From Azophilus sp965221465 (GTDB taxonomy: Bacteria > Pseudomonadota > Gammaproteobacteria > Pseudomonadales > Azotimanducaceae), in contig OZ244892.1 in NCBI GenBank assembly GCA_965221465.1, forward strand, positions 496,001 to 560,000: a DNA stretch of 64,000 nucleotides. The letters run 5' to 3'. Made by a program: the position numbers and the translations under genes. The notes under the pieces are model-generated. The model was given only the letters and a program-made list of their open reading frames with translations. It was not told the DNA's origin and made no database searches. Of the stretch, positions 6,727-15,145 are shown one piece after another. Numbering within the stretch: the first letter of the stretch is position 1; each line of letters opens with the position of its first letter.

Positions 6727-9700
6727 CTATGCCGGCGCCGGCCGGCGGCGAATGCGGGCTTTCAATCGGTCGATGCCGGCCGCGAGCTGATGCGGAAGTG
6801 CCAGCATGGCCGGGGTGACAACGAGGGTCAGCAGGGTCGCAAAGGTCAGGCCGGACACGATGGCCTGGGAGAGGGGCACCCAGAATGCCGACATCATGCC
6901 CCCGTAGACGATGGTGCGGTTGACGAGGTCGATGCTGAAGTTGCTGGCGAGCGGCAGCAGACCGAACACGGTGGTCAGCGTGGTCAGCATTACCGGTCGC
7001 AGGCGTTGCGCGCCCGTGCGCACGATCGACGAAACGATATCGAGTTCGGGGTGCTCACGCCGCAGATGGTTGTAGGTGTCGATCAGTACGATGTTGTTGT
7101 TGACGACGATTCCTGCAAGCGCCACGAGGCCGACCCCGGTCATCACGGCGCTGAACGGTTGCTCCATGACCAGCAAGCCGAGCAGCACGCCTGCCGTCGA
7201 GAGCACCACGGCGAACAGGATGAGCATCGATTGGTAGAAGCTGTTGAACTGGGTGACGAGCAGCACGAACATCAGCAGCAGGGACATCAGGAACGCGACG
7301 GAAATGAAGGCGATGGAGTCCTGCTGCTCCTCGTTGGTGCCGCGGAACTGGATCGCGAGGCGCGAATCGAAGGTCTGCTCCTGCAGCCACGCCTGAATCT
7401 CCCTCACCTTGGAATCGGCGAGCACACCGGGCGCGACATCGGCGCGAATGTACTTCACCGGGACGCCGTTCGAACGTTGAATGGTGTCGACCTTGGGCGC
7501 GGCTTCCCGGCGGACGAAGTTGGATATGGGCACCAGGCCGCGTGGGGTGGCGACCTTCAGTTCGTCCAGCATGCTCAAGCCCCGCGCGGCCAGCGGATAG
7601 CGAACGCGAATGTCCACGGCATCGTCGGAATTGTCGGGGCGGTATTCCCCGACCTTGACGCCGTTGGTGACCAACTGCACGGCGACGCCGACCTGGAAGA
7701 CATCCGCGCCGTAGAGCGCTGCCTGCGCCCGGTCGACGGTCAGTTTCCATTCGATGCCCGGGAGGTAGCGCGTATCCTCGATGTCGCGCAAACCCTCGAC
7801 CTCGCGTTCCATGTAGTTCAGCACCCGTTCCACCGCCGGTTCGAGCAACGGCTTTTCGTGGGATGCAAACTCGATCTCGATGGGCTTTCCCTCAGTCGGC
7901 CCCTGATCTATCTGGCGGACTTCGACCGCGATACCGGCGAGCCCGGCGGTGCGCTGGCGTATCTCCTCGAGGATATCCGTAGCCTTTCGGTCCCGATCGT
8001 TTTCGTCCTGCAATTCGATGTAGTTGCGGCCGACGACATCGAGCCCGCCGCCCCCGCCACCGAATGGTGAGAGGAGGCCGCCGCCGAGCGACGTGGTGGT
8101 GTTGACGTCGAGAATGCCGCTGGTCTGCAGCACCTGGGCCTCCACCTCGGCGACCAGTTCGTCGATCTCGTCGGCAGCCAGGTTGCCGCGAGCCCGTACG
8201 GTGACCACGGCATATTTGCTCTCTGAATCGGAGAAGAAGATAAGACCTCGGCCGTACTCGCCGTATGCCCAGAATACTGCCCAGACGATGGCCAGCACCA
8301 AGGCCAGGGTCAGCGACGCGTACCGGGTCGCCACCCGAAGAAGGCGGGCATACAGGCCGGTAATCGTTCGCATGCTGGCGGGGTCGCCTTCCTCGAGTTG
8401 CTTCAGCGTTTCCACGGAGCGTGCGTCCCGGGCGCCCGCGCGGCCGAACAGTGCGCCCAGAACCGGGCCGAAAATCAGTGCATAGATCAGCGAGCCTGAG
8501 AGCACGGTATACACGGTAACCGGCAGGTAGCGCATGAACTGCCCCGGAACGCCCGGCCAGAAAAGCAACGGCAGGAATGCGGCCAGTGTCGTTGCGATCG
8601 AGGCGGTCACGGGCCACAGCATGCGTTTGGCGGCCAGTGCGTAGGCGCTGCGGCGATCGAAACCCTCGACCATTTTGCGATCGGCATACTCGGTGACGAC
8701 GATGGCTCCGTCGATCAGCATGCCGAGACCGAGCAGCATGCCGAACATGACCATGAAGTTGAAGGTGTAGCCGAACGAGTGAAGTAGAGCGATCGAGAAC
8801 AGGAACGAAACGGGAATGCCGAGCCCGACGATGATGCCGCTGCGGAACCCCATCGCAGCCACCACGACGATCATGACCAGGGCCAGCGCCGTCAGAATGT
8901 TTCCCTGCAGTTCGGTAACCTGCTTGAGCGTCGAGGTCGACTGATCCTGCGAATAGAAGACGGACACTTTGCCGGGCAGGTTCGGTCGAAATCCCTCGAC
9001 GGTTTGCTTGACAGCGTCGACGGTGTCGACGATGTTGGCGTTGGCCCGCTTGAGGATATTGAGCGAGATTGCAACATCGCCATTCACGCGGGCGTAGCCG
9101 GTGCGGTCCTTGAACGTACGGCGTACGGTGGCGATATCGCCGAGGGTGACGACGGTATCGCCATTGACCCGAACCGGCAGATCGAAGACATCGCGTGCCT
9201 CTTCGATGACGCTCGGAACCTTCACGGAGAAGCGGCCCTGGCCGGTATCGAGGCTGCCGGCGGGAATCAGCCGGTTGTTGCGGACGATGGTGTCGATCAG
9301 TTCGGCGTTGGCGATGCGATAGGCTTCCAGGGCATTGGGGTCGATCACCGCTTCCAGCACTTCCTCCCGCTGGCCCTGCATCTCGGCATCGAGTACGGCG
9401 GGAATGGCCTCTATGCGGTCCTTGAGTTCGATGGCCAGGTTGTAGAGCACGCGTTCCGGGACGCCATCGCCGACGAAATTGACCTGGAGGATTGGAAAGT
9501 CCTCGGTGGTCGTCTCGCGGATGATCGGCTCTTCGATGGTGGAGGGCATCTCGGGTTTGGCGCTGTCGACGGCTTCGCGGACATCCCGAAGCGCGCGGTC
9601 GAGGTCGTATTCCGCATCGAACTCCACCATGACCGTAGCCGAGCCCTCGGAGGCGTACGAGGTCAACTCGTCGATTCCCTCGACATTGCGCAGTTCGACT

Positions 9701-9906
9701 TCCAGCGGCATGACCAGCAGGCGTTCGGCATCCTCCGGCGTGATGCCTTCGTGGATGACGGTGACGATGTAGAACGGAACCTGGATGTTGGGTTCGTTGG
9801 CTATCGGAATTGCGATGCGGGCGAGGACCCCCGCCACCACCACCATGACCATGACCAGGAGCGTGGTCTTGTAGCGGTTGAGGGCCGCATCGATGACGGC
9901 GTTCAT
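6727..9906 (-). CDS. RND-family efflux transporter, inner-membrane permease
   Basis: 1059 residues, the usual size of AcrB/MexB-like pumps that export drugs, lipids or metals using the proton gradient, as trimers with an adaptor and an outer-membrane channel. Visible are the N-terminal membrane segment (LLVMVMVVVAGVLA), the porter domains, and the central and C-terminal membrane bundles with GMLLGLGMLIDGAIVV and GVGLVALAGIVVNNNIVLID. In TM4 the usual Asp-Asp proton-relay pair of AcrB is Asp-Gly, so one acidic residue remains. ATG 9906 overlaps the stop of the adaptor gene by four bases (ATGA), indicating translational coupling. No outer-membrane channel or regulator gene adjoins; substrate unknown. 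Confidence 0.9.
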   Translation of the reverse strand: MNAVIDAALNRYKTTLLVMVMVVVAGVLARIAIPIANEPNIQVPFYIVTVIHEGITPEDAERLLVMPLEVELRNVEGIDELTSYASEGSATVMVEFDAEYDLDRALRDVREAVDSAKPEMPSTIEEPIIRETTTEDFPILQVNFVGDGVPERVLYNLAIELKDRIEAIPAVLDAEMQGQREEVLEAVIDPNALEAYRIANAELIDTIVRNNRLIPAGSLDTGQGRFSVKVPSVIEEARDVFDLPVRVNGDTVVTLGDIATVRRTFKDRTGYARVNGDVAISLNILKRANANIVDTVDAVKQTVEGFRPNLPGKVSVFYSQDQSTSTLKQVTELQGNILTALALVMIVVVAAMGFRSGIIVGLGIPVSFLFSIALLHSFGYTFNFMVMFGMLLGLGMLIDGAIVVTEYADRKMVEGFDRRSAYALAAKRMLWPVTASIATTLAAFLPLLFWPGVPGQFMRYLPVTVYTVLSGSLIYALIFGPVLGALFGRAGARDARSVETLKQLEEGDPASMRTITGLYARLLRVATRYASLTLALVLAIVWAVFWAYGEYGRGLIFFSDSESKYAVVTVRARGNLAADEIDELVAEVEAQVLQTSGILDVNTTTSLGGGLLSPFGGGGGGLDVVGRNYIELQDENDRDRKATDILEEIRQRTAGLAGIAVEVRQIDQGPTEGKPIEIEFASHEKPLLEPAVERVLNYMEREVEGLRDIEDTRYLPGIEWKLTVDRAQAALYGADVFQVGVAVQLVTNGVKVGEYRPDNSDDAVDIRVRYPLAARGLSMLDELKVATPRGLVPISNFVRREAAPKVDTIQRSNGVPVKYIRADVAPGVLADSKVREIQAWLQEQTFDSRLAIQFRGTNEEQQDSIAFISVAFLMSLLLMFVLLVTQFNSFYQSMLILFAVVLSTAGVLLGLLVMEQPFSAVMTGVGLVALAGIVVNNNIVLIDTYNHLRREHPELDIVSSIVRTGAQRLRPVMLTTLTTVFGLLPLASNFSIDLVNRTIVYGGMMSAFWVPLSQAIVSGLTFATLLTLVVTPAMLALPHQLAAGIDRLKARIRRRPAPA

Positions 9907-11093
9907 GCGCTGGCGGGCCGGTGCCCCTCGGCGTACGAGGATTCGGGCTTGCTCCGGCCCGGTACAGGAGGCGGAGCAGCGTCCGGAGCCGCAGCGGGCA
10001 TCTCTCCGCTCGGTTCGAAATCGACTTCGACGAGTTCTCCCGGCACGACCAGTTCCTGGCCCACCGTGATCAGCGTCGCCACCGGCGGCAGCCCCGACAC
10101 CCAGACCCCCTTCCCGTCTTCCCGGACGATGTCGATGCCATGAAACTCGACGCGGCCGTCGTCGCCAACGGTGCGAATGCCGACGGTGCCGGCATCGTCC
10201 AGGGCAAAGAGCGCCGGACTGACGTTCTGCGCCAGGACTTCGGCGATGGGAATGGCGATTGCCGTGGTGATGCCGCTGCGCAGCGCGTAGTTGGGGTTGG
10301 CTATGGGTATCTCGATGCGGTAGGTACGGGTGACGGCATCGCTTTGCTGGCCGATAAAGCCGATCGCCCCGCTGACGATGCGTCCGTCGCTGAGGGTGCC
10401 CCGGGCTTCCTGCCCGACGGCCACCTGCAGCACGTCGGCTTCGGATATGCGCCCGACCAGCAGCATCGGGTCGAGGTCGACGATGGTTGCGCAGGGCGTG
10501 CCCGGGGTCACGTAGTCGCCGACTTCCAGGTGAACGTCTTCCACCAGGCCGGCGAACGGCGCAAGGACGCGGGTTCTGGCGATGTCCAGTTCGCGGCGTT
10601 TCAGTTCCGCGGCGGCGGCGGCGAGCTTCGCCTTTGCCTGAGCGATGGCGGTGTCGGACTGAAAGCCGCGTGTCTTGAGTTGCAGGCGGCCGTCGTACTC
10701 GATGCGCGCCTGGTTCAGCGCCTCTTTGGCCTCATCGAGGCTGGCCTCGCGATCCTCGATGGAGAGGCGGCAGAGCAGGTCGCCGGCGGATACGCGGGAA
10801 CCGCGTTCCACGGGCCGCTGCACGACCGTGCCCGTCAATTCGGCGCTGACCTGAACGGTGCGCTTGTTCTCGGTCTTGCCCCGCACCCGCAGGTGCCGGA
10901 ACTGGGGTGCCGCGTGAATGACCCGAGCGCGCACCCGGGTGGGGGGACGATCTTCGGCCATGGCAGCCCGCTGTTCGGCCGATTCGGCCGGGGTGGGCAG
11001 GGGTGGCGGGTCCTCCGAGCCCAACTGTCCCGACAGCAGCCAGACGCCGATGACAATGGCGATGGCGACGGCGGTTATGTGAGTACGGCGCAT
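9903..11093 (-). CDS. RND efflux periplasmic adaptor (membrane fusion protein)
   Basis: 396 residues. An N-terminal anchor (ITAVAIAIVIGVWLLSG) is followed by a biotinyl-lipoyl-like half-motif (VSAELTGTVVQRPVERGSRV), a helical hairpin (about 125-180), the second half-motif (VLAPFAGLVEDVHLEVGDYV), and beta-barrel and membrane-proximal domains; the C-terminus is proline- and alanine-rich. It bridges the permease encoded downstream to an outer-membrane channel. Its stop overlaps the permease start by four bases, so the two form one operon, with the adaptor first as is common. Start ATG 11093 gives a complete anchor. Confidence 0.9.
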   Translation of the reverse strand: MRRTHITAVAIAIVIGVWLLSGQLGSEDPPPLPTPAESAEQRAAMAEDRPPTRVRARVIHAAPQFRHLRVRGKTENKRTVQVSAELTGTVVQRPVERGSRVSAGDLLCRLSIEDREASLDEAKEALNQARIEYDGRLQLKTRGFQSDTAIAQAKAKLAAAAAELKRRELDIARTRVLAPFAGLVEDVHLEVGDYVTPGTPCATIVDLDPMLLVGRISEADVLQVAVGQEARGTLSDGRIVSGAIGFIGQQSDAVTRTYRIEIPIANPNYALRSGITTAIAIPIAEVLAQNVSPALFALDDAGTVGIRTVGDDGRVEFHGIDIVREDGKGVWVSGLPPVATLITVGQELVVPGELVEVDFEPSGEMPAAAPDAAPPPVPGRSKPESSYAEGHRPASA

Positions 11094-11401
11094 TGCAGAA
11101 TCTCGAGAGTTAGCCGCTGACGGGCACTCCTGGCTTTCGATGAAACGTGGCCGCGGAACGACGAGGTGCTACGAAAAGTAACACACTGCATGATTTCAAA
11201 CCACCGAACCGCAGGTTTCCGGTGCTTTCGACGACCTTGCCCGGCAGGGGAATTCGGCCGACGCATCGGGACCGCGACATTATAGCTGCCACGAAGGGTG
11301 GATGCCGTGCCGTCGGGTGAAAGTGGCCGCGCCCAACATGATGTCGAGCGCTGGCGTCCTGGCCACGTACGGTGGATGCTGCGCCGTCGGGTGAAAGAGC
11401 G
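11094..11401. other. Noncoding gap with a 27-bp direct duplication
   Basis: No gene is supported between the efflux adaptor start and the glyoxalase stop. A 27-bp motif, GGTGGATGCCGTGCCGTCGG plus GTGAAAG, at 11297-11323 recurs at 11371-11397 with two mismatches. The part nearest the adaptor must hold its promoter, but I see no convincing boxes. Confidence 0.6.
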
Positions 11402-11821
11402 CTACCAGACGCCGGTGTTGTCCATGTCTTTCCAGGGGTCGGCCGGGGGCAGGGCCGCTCCGCGTTGCAGCAATTCCACCGAGACGCCGTCCGGCGAGCG
11501 CACGAATGCCATGCGCCCGTCCCGGGGCGGGCGGTTGATGGTCACGCCCGAGTCCATGAGATGCCGGCACTTTGCGTAAATGTCGTCCACTTCGTAGGCG
11601 AGATGCCCGAAATTCCGCCCGCCATCCAGTTCTTCCGGGTCCCAGTTCCAGGTGAGTTCCACCTGGGCGGACTCGTTGCCCGGCGCGGCCAGGAACACCA
11701 GCGTAAAGCGGCCGCCTTCGTTTTCGTAGCGTCCCACTTCCTCGAGGCCGAGCTTGTTGCAGTAGAAATCCAGCGATTCGCCGAGATCGGAGACGCGAAC
11801 CATGGTGTGCAGGTATTTCAT
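11402..11821 (-). CDS. gloA: Lactoylglutathione lyase (glyoxalase I)
   Basis: 139 residues of the vicinal-oxygen-chelate fold. Glyoxalase I isomerises the methylglyoxal-glutathione hemithioacetal to S-lactoylglutathione in the cytoplasm. The four expected metal ligands are present: H5 (LHTMVRV), E55 (AQVELTWNW), H73 (FGHLAYEVDD) and E116 (SVELLQ), and NKLGLEEVGRYENEGGRFTL matches the E. coli-type Ni enzyme. ATG 11821 is the only sensible start. A rho-independent terminator ends just upstream of it, so it is transcribed separately from the Nramp-like gene. Confidence 0.9.
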   Translation of the reverse strand: MKYLHTMVRVSDLGESLDFYCNKLGLEEVGRYENEGGRFTLVFLAAPGNESAQVELTWNWDPEELDGGRNFGHLAYEVDDIYAKCRHLMDSGVTINRPPRDGRMAFVRSPDGVSVELLQRGAALPPADPWKDMDNTGVW

Positions 11822-11833
11822 GCCGGCAACCCC

Positions 11834-11859
11834 AAAAAAAACCCCGCTTGCGCGGGGTT
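11834..11859 (-). terminator. Rho-independent terminator, minus strand
   Basis: On the minus strand AACCCCGC, loop GCAA, GCGGGGTT is followed by a run of seven T. The eight-pair GC-rich stem with a T tract ends transcription from the Nramp-like gene and the small membrane protein, just before the glyoxalase start at 11821. Confidence 0.9.
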
Positions 11860-11908
11860 GGCCAGATAGGTCATCACAAGGTCTCTACGGAGAGTTGGGA
11901 TTGACCGG

Positions 11909-12055
11909 TTACAGGGCGAGGAACGAGAGCATGCTTACCGCCAGGGTTGCGAATGCGCCGAGGAGAAGCGCGGTTTCGTTCGCCGTCAGGGGTGCGTCGC
12001 TTTCGTTCATGTCGATTCCATTCATGTCGATACCAGTCGTGTCGATACCATTCAC
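11909..12055 (-). CDS. Small single-pass membrane protein, function unknown
   Basis: About 48 residues from GTG 12055, preceded by AAGGTGGA at good spacing. The N-terminal half is built on a five-residue repeat (NGIDT-TGIDM-NGIDM) encoded by 15-bp DNA repeats, and the C-terminal half is one hydrophobic segment (TALLLGAFATLAVSMLSFLAL) reaching the stop. Upstream in-frame codons to 12175 look noncoding. It lies 138 bp after the Nramp-like gene and before a terminator, so it is likely cotranscribed. No family is recognised; a chance frame is possible, but RBS, membrane segment and terminator support a gene. Confidence 0.5.
   Translation of the reverse strand: MNGIDTTGIDMNGIDMNESDAPLTANETALLLGAFATLAVSMLSFLAL
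12008..12052. repeat. Three 15-bp tandem units inside the small membrane protein gene
   Basis: CATGTCGATTCCATT, CATGTCGATACCAGT and CGTGTCGATACCATT follow one another in frame and encode the NGIDM-like repeats. Unit copy number could vary without breaking the frame. Confidence 0.75.
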
Positions 12056-12193
12056 GTCATCCACCTTGGCAACAGGTGCGGCCTGTAATCGGCTGACTGA
12101 AATGCTACGGCGCAATGCTGAAAGCACTTCACAGCAATTGTGGAATGAAAATGGATTGGAAATCGGGGGGCGCATGCCCCCGCCGTGGCGACT

Positions 12194-13444
12194 TCAGCCG
12201 TGTACGAACCGGACGTAGAGGTAGACGGCGCTGGCCAGCGCCAGGATGACGAGACTGCAGAGGCTCCAGCGTTCGAGCCCGCTCGACGGCCTGTAGTCTG
12301 CGGGGACCTCGGCACCGGTCATGGCCCGGTGATTGAGAAAGGCATAGATTGGCGCCATGACGAATCCCAGGGTGGTGGTCAGGTCGATGAATCGTGTAAA
12401 CGAGGTCAGTAACGTGGCGAGCAGCACGAAGGAACCGAGTGTGCAGGCCCAAGTGAGCGCCGGGACGAACCAGCGTGGCGCATCCGTGCCGCGAAGCGCG
12501 GAAAACGCGTAGGCAAACTGACGCGGATAGCCGTCCATGACCGCAAGCAGTGTGGAAAACATCGCCGCGATCACCGCCGCGCCGATCAGATAGAAGCTCC
12601 AGCCGCCGACGGTTTCGGTAAAGAGCGTAATCACCTGGCCGGCGAATGCCGCCGGTGAATCGCTCGGCGCAATGCCGGGTTCGTGCATGACGGCCACGCC
12701 GAGCAGCAGGAAGCCGACGGCCAGCACCATGGCGGTCACGTAACCCAGATTCAGGTCGAATCGGGCCGCGGCGACGGAAATCGGCTTGCCGGACGCCTGC
12801 ATCTTGGCGCTCGTCCAGACGGAGTTGAGTATGGACGAGTCCACGGGTGTCGGCAGCCAGCCCGCCATGGCGACCACGAACAGCAACAGGGGGATGTCGA
12901 GGCGTTCCAGGCCGAAACTGCCGATGCTCCAATCGATGCGGGGTACCGAGGCGCCCGCGGCGATCACGATCATGACGACCAGAACGCAGACCAGGGCCAT
13001 GCCGACGCGCTCCAGCCAGCGGTAGCGGCCAATGGTGAGCAGCAGTGCCGTGCCGGCCATGAGAAAACCCGTCATGGCGACGGCACTCATGTCCAGATCG
13101 AATACGGTCAGCACCAGCCCCGCGGTGGTGACGGCAACGGCGGCCAGCACGAACCAGACCGTCAGCAGTTGCGTCAGCAGGTACAGGGAGACGGCCCACC
13201 AGCCCTGTTCGATGTAGCTCTCGGGCAGGCTCTTGCCGGTGGCAGCCGTGTACTGGCTGCCGAATCGGATCGCCGGGTACTTGACGATGCCGATGACGGC
13301 GACCAGGGCAATCATGACCAGGCCGTAGACGGCGCCGGCCCGCGTCGATTGAACGACATGGGATACGCCGATGGCGGCTGCGGCGTAGAGGATGCCGGGC
13401 CCGAGCGCCCCCAGGCGTCCGGAGCCGGATGCGTCCCGCTTCAT
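12194..13444 (-). CDS. Nramp-related transporter lacking the canonical metal-site motifs
   Basis: 416 residues and about eleven membrane segments. The start GPGILYAAAAIGVSHVVQST aligns with TM1 of Nramp (Mn/Fe-H+) transporters, but the metal-binding Asp-Pro-Gly-Asn is replaced by Gly-Val-Ser-His. In the TM6 region (FVVAMAGWLPTPVDSSILNS) the usual Met-Pro-His is also absent. It therefore belongs to an Nramp-like clade whose substrate need not be a transition metal. ATG 13444 begins 22 bp after the peroxiredoxin stop, so the two are probably cotranscribed; the small membrane protein and a terminator follow. Confidence 0.75.
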   Translation of the reverse strand: MKRDASGSGRLGALGPGILYAAAAIGVSHVVQSTRAGAVYGLVMIALVAVIGIVKYPAIRFGSQYTAATGKSLPESYIEQGWWAVSLYLLTQLLTVWFVLAAVAVTTAGLVLTVFDLDMSAVAMTGFLMAGTALLLTIGRYRWLERVGMALVCVLVVMIVIAAGASVPRIDWSIGSFGLERLDIPLLLFVVAMAGWLPTPVDSSILNSVWTSAKMQASGKPISVAAARFDLNLGYVTAMVLAVGFLLLGVAVMHEPGIAPSDSPAAFAGQVITLFTETVGGWSFYLIGAAVIAAMFSTLLAVMDGYPRQFAYAFSALRGTDAPRWFVPALTWACTLGSFVLLATLLTSFTRFIDLTTTLGFVMAPIYAFLNHRAMTGAEVPADYRPSSGLERWSLCSLVILALASAVYLYVRFVHG

Positions 13445-13466
13445 CCGGGGCGAACCGATGCGGCAA

Positions 13467-14126
13467 TTATTCCGGTTGCGGCACGATTCTCAGGTAGGGT
13501 TTCGGCGCGCGCCAGCCATCGGGGAACTTCTCCCGGGCGGCCTCGTCGGAGACCGCCGGCACGATGATGACGTCTTCCCCATGTTTCCAGTTGACCGGGG
13601 TCGCCACCTGGTGCTTCGCGGTCAGCTGGCAGGAATCGAGCAGCCTGAGCACCTCGTCGAAGTTGCGCCCGGTGCTCATCGGATAGGTGAGCATGGCCTT
13701 GATGGTCTTGTCCGGGCCGATCACGAATACCGAGCGAACCGTGGCGTTGTCGACGGGGGTTCGGCCCTCGGACGTGTCGCCCGCTTCCGCCGGCAGCATG
13801 TCGTAGAGCTTCGCCACCGCGAGTTCCGGGTCGCCGATGAGCGGATAGTTGACCGCGTGGCCCTGTGTCTCTTCGATGTCCCTGGACCATTCGGCGTGGT
13901 TGTCGACGGGGTCGACGCTCAGCCCCAGGATCTTGCAGTTTCGCCGTGCGAATTCCGGAGCCAGGCCCGCCATGTAACCGAGTTCGGTAGTGCAGACCGG
14001 CGTGAAGTCTTTCGGATGGGAGAAGAGTATGGCCCAGCCGTCGCCGATCCAGTCGTGAAAGCTGATGGTTCCCTGGGTGGTCTCCGCGGTGAAGTCGGGA
14101 GCCGTGGCGTTGATTCGCAGCGTCAT
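13467..14126 (-). CDS. Peroxiredoxin, 1-Cys Prx6 type
   Basis: 219 residues. Reduces hydroperoxides through a peroxidatic cysteine, C45 in HPKDFTPVCTTELG (the PxxxTxxC motif). The long C-terminal domain (VATPVNWKHGEDVIIVPAVS, then PDGWRAPKPYLRIV) is typical of the Prx6/1-Cys group rather than AhpC. There is no obvious resolving cysteine in the usual 2-Cys position; C166 (LLDSCQL) could be tested. ATG 14126 with GGAAC upstream. First gene of a probable operon with the Nramp-like transporter. Confidence 0.92.
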   Translation of the reverse strand: MTLRINATAPDFTAETTQGTISFHDWIGDGWAILFSHPKDFTPVCTTELGYMAGLAPEFARRNCKILGLSVDPVDNHAEWSRDIEETQGHAVNYPLIGDPELAVAKLYDMLPAEAGDTSEGRTPVDNATVRSVFVIGPDKTIKAMLTYPMSTGRNFDEVLRLLDSCQLTAKHQVATPVNWKHGEDVIIVPAVSDEAAREKFPDGWRAPKPYLRIVPQPE

Positions 14127-14273
14127 GATCGTTCCAGTGGCGATGGAAACGGCAAATCTACCACCCTTTGCCGATTAATGTGATACTCCTTCGCATTACT
14201 GGGATGGTACGAATCGGTGCGAAGCAGTGACGGCATGCCCGGGCATCGGCCGGGTCCGGCATAGGGTCTCCTG

Positions 14274-15143
14274 GTGGAAGTCGTTCAGCTTGTTGTCAGC
14301 GGCGTCTCCCAAGGTTGCGTCTATGGCCTGATCGCGCTCGGTTTCGTGCTCATCTACAAGGCCACGGAGATGGTCAACTTCGCCCAGGGCGACGTCATGA
14401 TGATCGGCGCCTTCGTTGCGGTGGTGTTCATCAATCTGCTCGACTGGCCCTTTGCCCTCGGCCTCGTTGCGGCGATTGCGGTCATGGCGGCGGTGGGCGC
14501 GCTCCTCGAGCGGCTGCTGCTGCGACCGATGATCGGCGAGCCCCACTTCGCCGTGCTCATGCTCACCATCGGGCTGGGGTTCGTCCTGCGTGCCGTCGCC
14601 GGCGCCATCTGGGGCAACGAGCCGCGGGTGCTCGATCTGCCCTATGCCGGCATCGTCTGGCAATGGGGCGATCTGGTCGTGGGCGCCGAGAATGCCGTCA
14701 TCGTCGGCGGCACGCTGGTGCTTTGCACGTTGCTGTACCTGTTCTTTCGGTTCACGCGGGTCGGTGTGGCCATGCAGGCCGCTTCGCAGAACCAGCTTGC
14801 GGCGTTCTACGTCGGCATACCGGTCAAGCGCGTCTTCTCGCTGGTCTGGGCGTTGTCGGCGGTGATATCGGCGGTTGCCGGCGTGCTGATGGCGCCGGTT
14901 TCGCTGATCGACCCCATGATGGGTTTCATCGGCATCAAGGCCTTCGCGGCAGCGATCGTCGGTGGCTTCGGCAACCTGCCGGGGGCGCTCCTGGGCGGGC
15001 TCTTGATCGGCCTGGTCGAACAGTTCGCCGGCCGCTATCTGTGGCCCGGCTTTTCAGACCTGAGCGCTTATGTGCTGCTGCTCGTGATGCTGATGGTTCG
15101 CCCCGAGGGGCTCTTTGCCACCATGCAGCAGAAGAAGGTCTGA
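14274..15143 (+). CDS. livH: Branched-chain amino acid-type ABC transporter permease LivH
   Basis: 289 residues, hydrophobic throughout, with the LivH landmarks QGCVYGLIALGFVLIYKATEM near the N-terminus, NFAQGDVMMIGAF, and the late cytoplasmic loop GIKAFAAAIVGGFGNLPGAL that contacts the ATPase. One of two inner-membrane permeases of the importer encoded by this cluster. The GTG start at 14274 is preceded by AGGG. First gene of a tight operon H-M-G-F, followed by an acyl-CoA synthetase and the binding protein. Despite the name, such systems carry many carboxylates. Confidence 0.9.
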   Translation: MEVVQLVVSGVSQGCVYGLIALGFVLIYKATEMVNFAQGDVMMIGAFVAVVFINLLDWPFALGLVAAIAVMAAVGALLERLLLRPMIGEPHFAVLMLTIGLGFVLRAVAGAIWGNEPRVLDLPYAGIVWQWGDLVVGAENAVIVGGTLVLCTLLYLFFRFTRVGVAMQAASQNQLAAFYVGIPVKRVFSLVWALSAVISAVAGVLMAPVSLIDPMMGFIGIKAFAAAIVGGFGNLPGALLGGLLIGLVEQFAGRYLWPGFSDLSAYVLLLVMLMVRPEGLFATMQQKKV

Positions 15144-15145
15144 CG

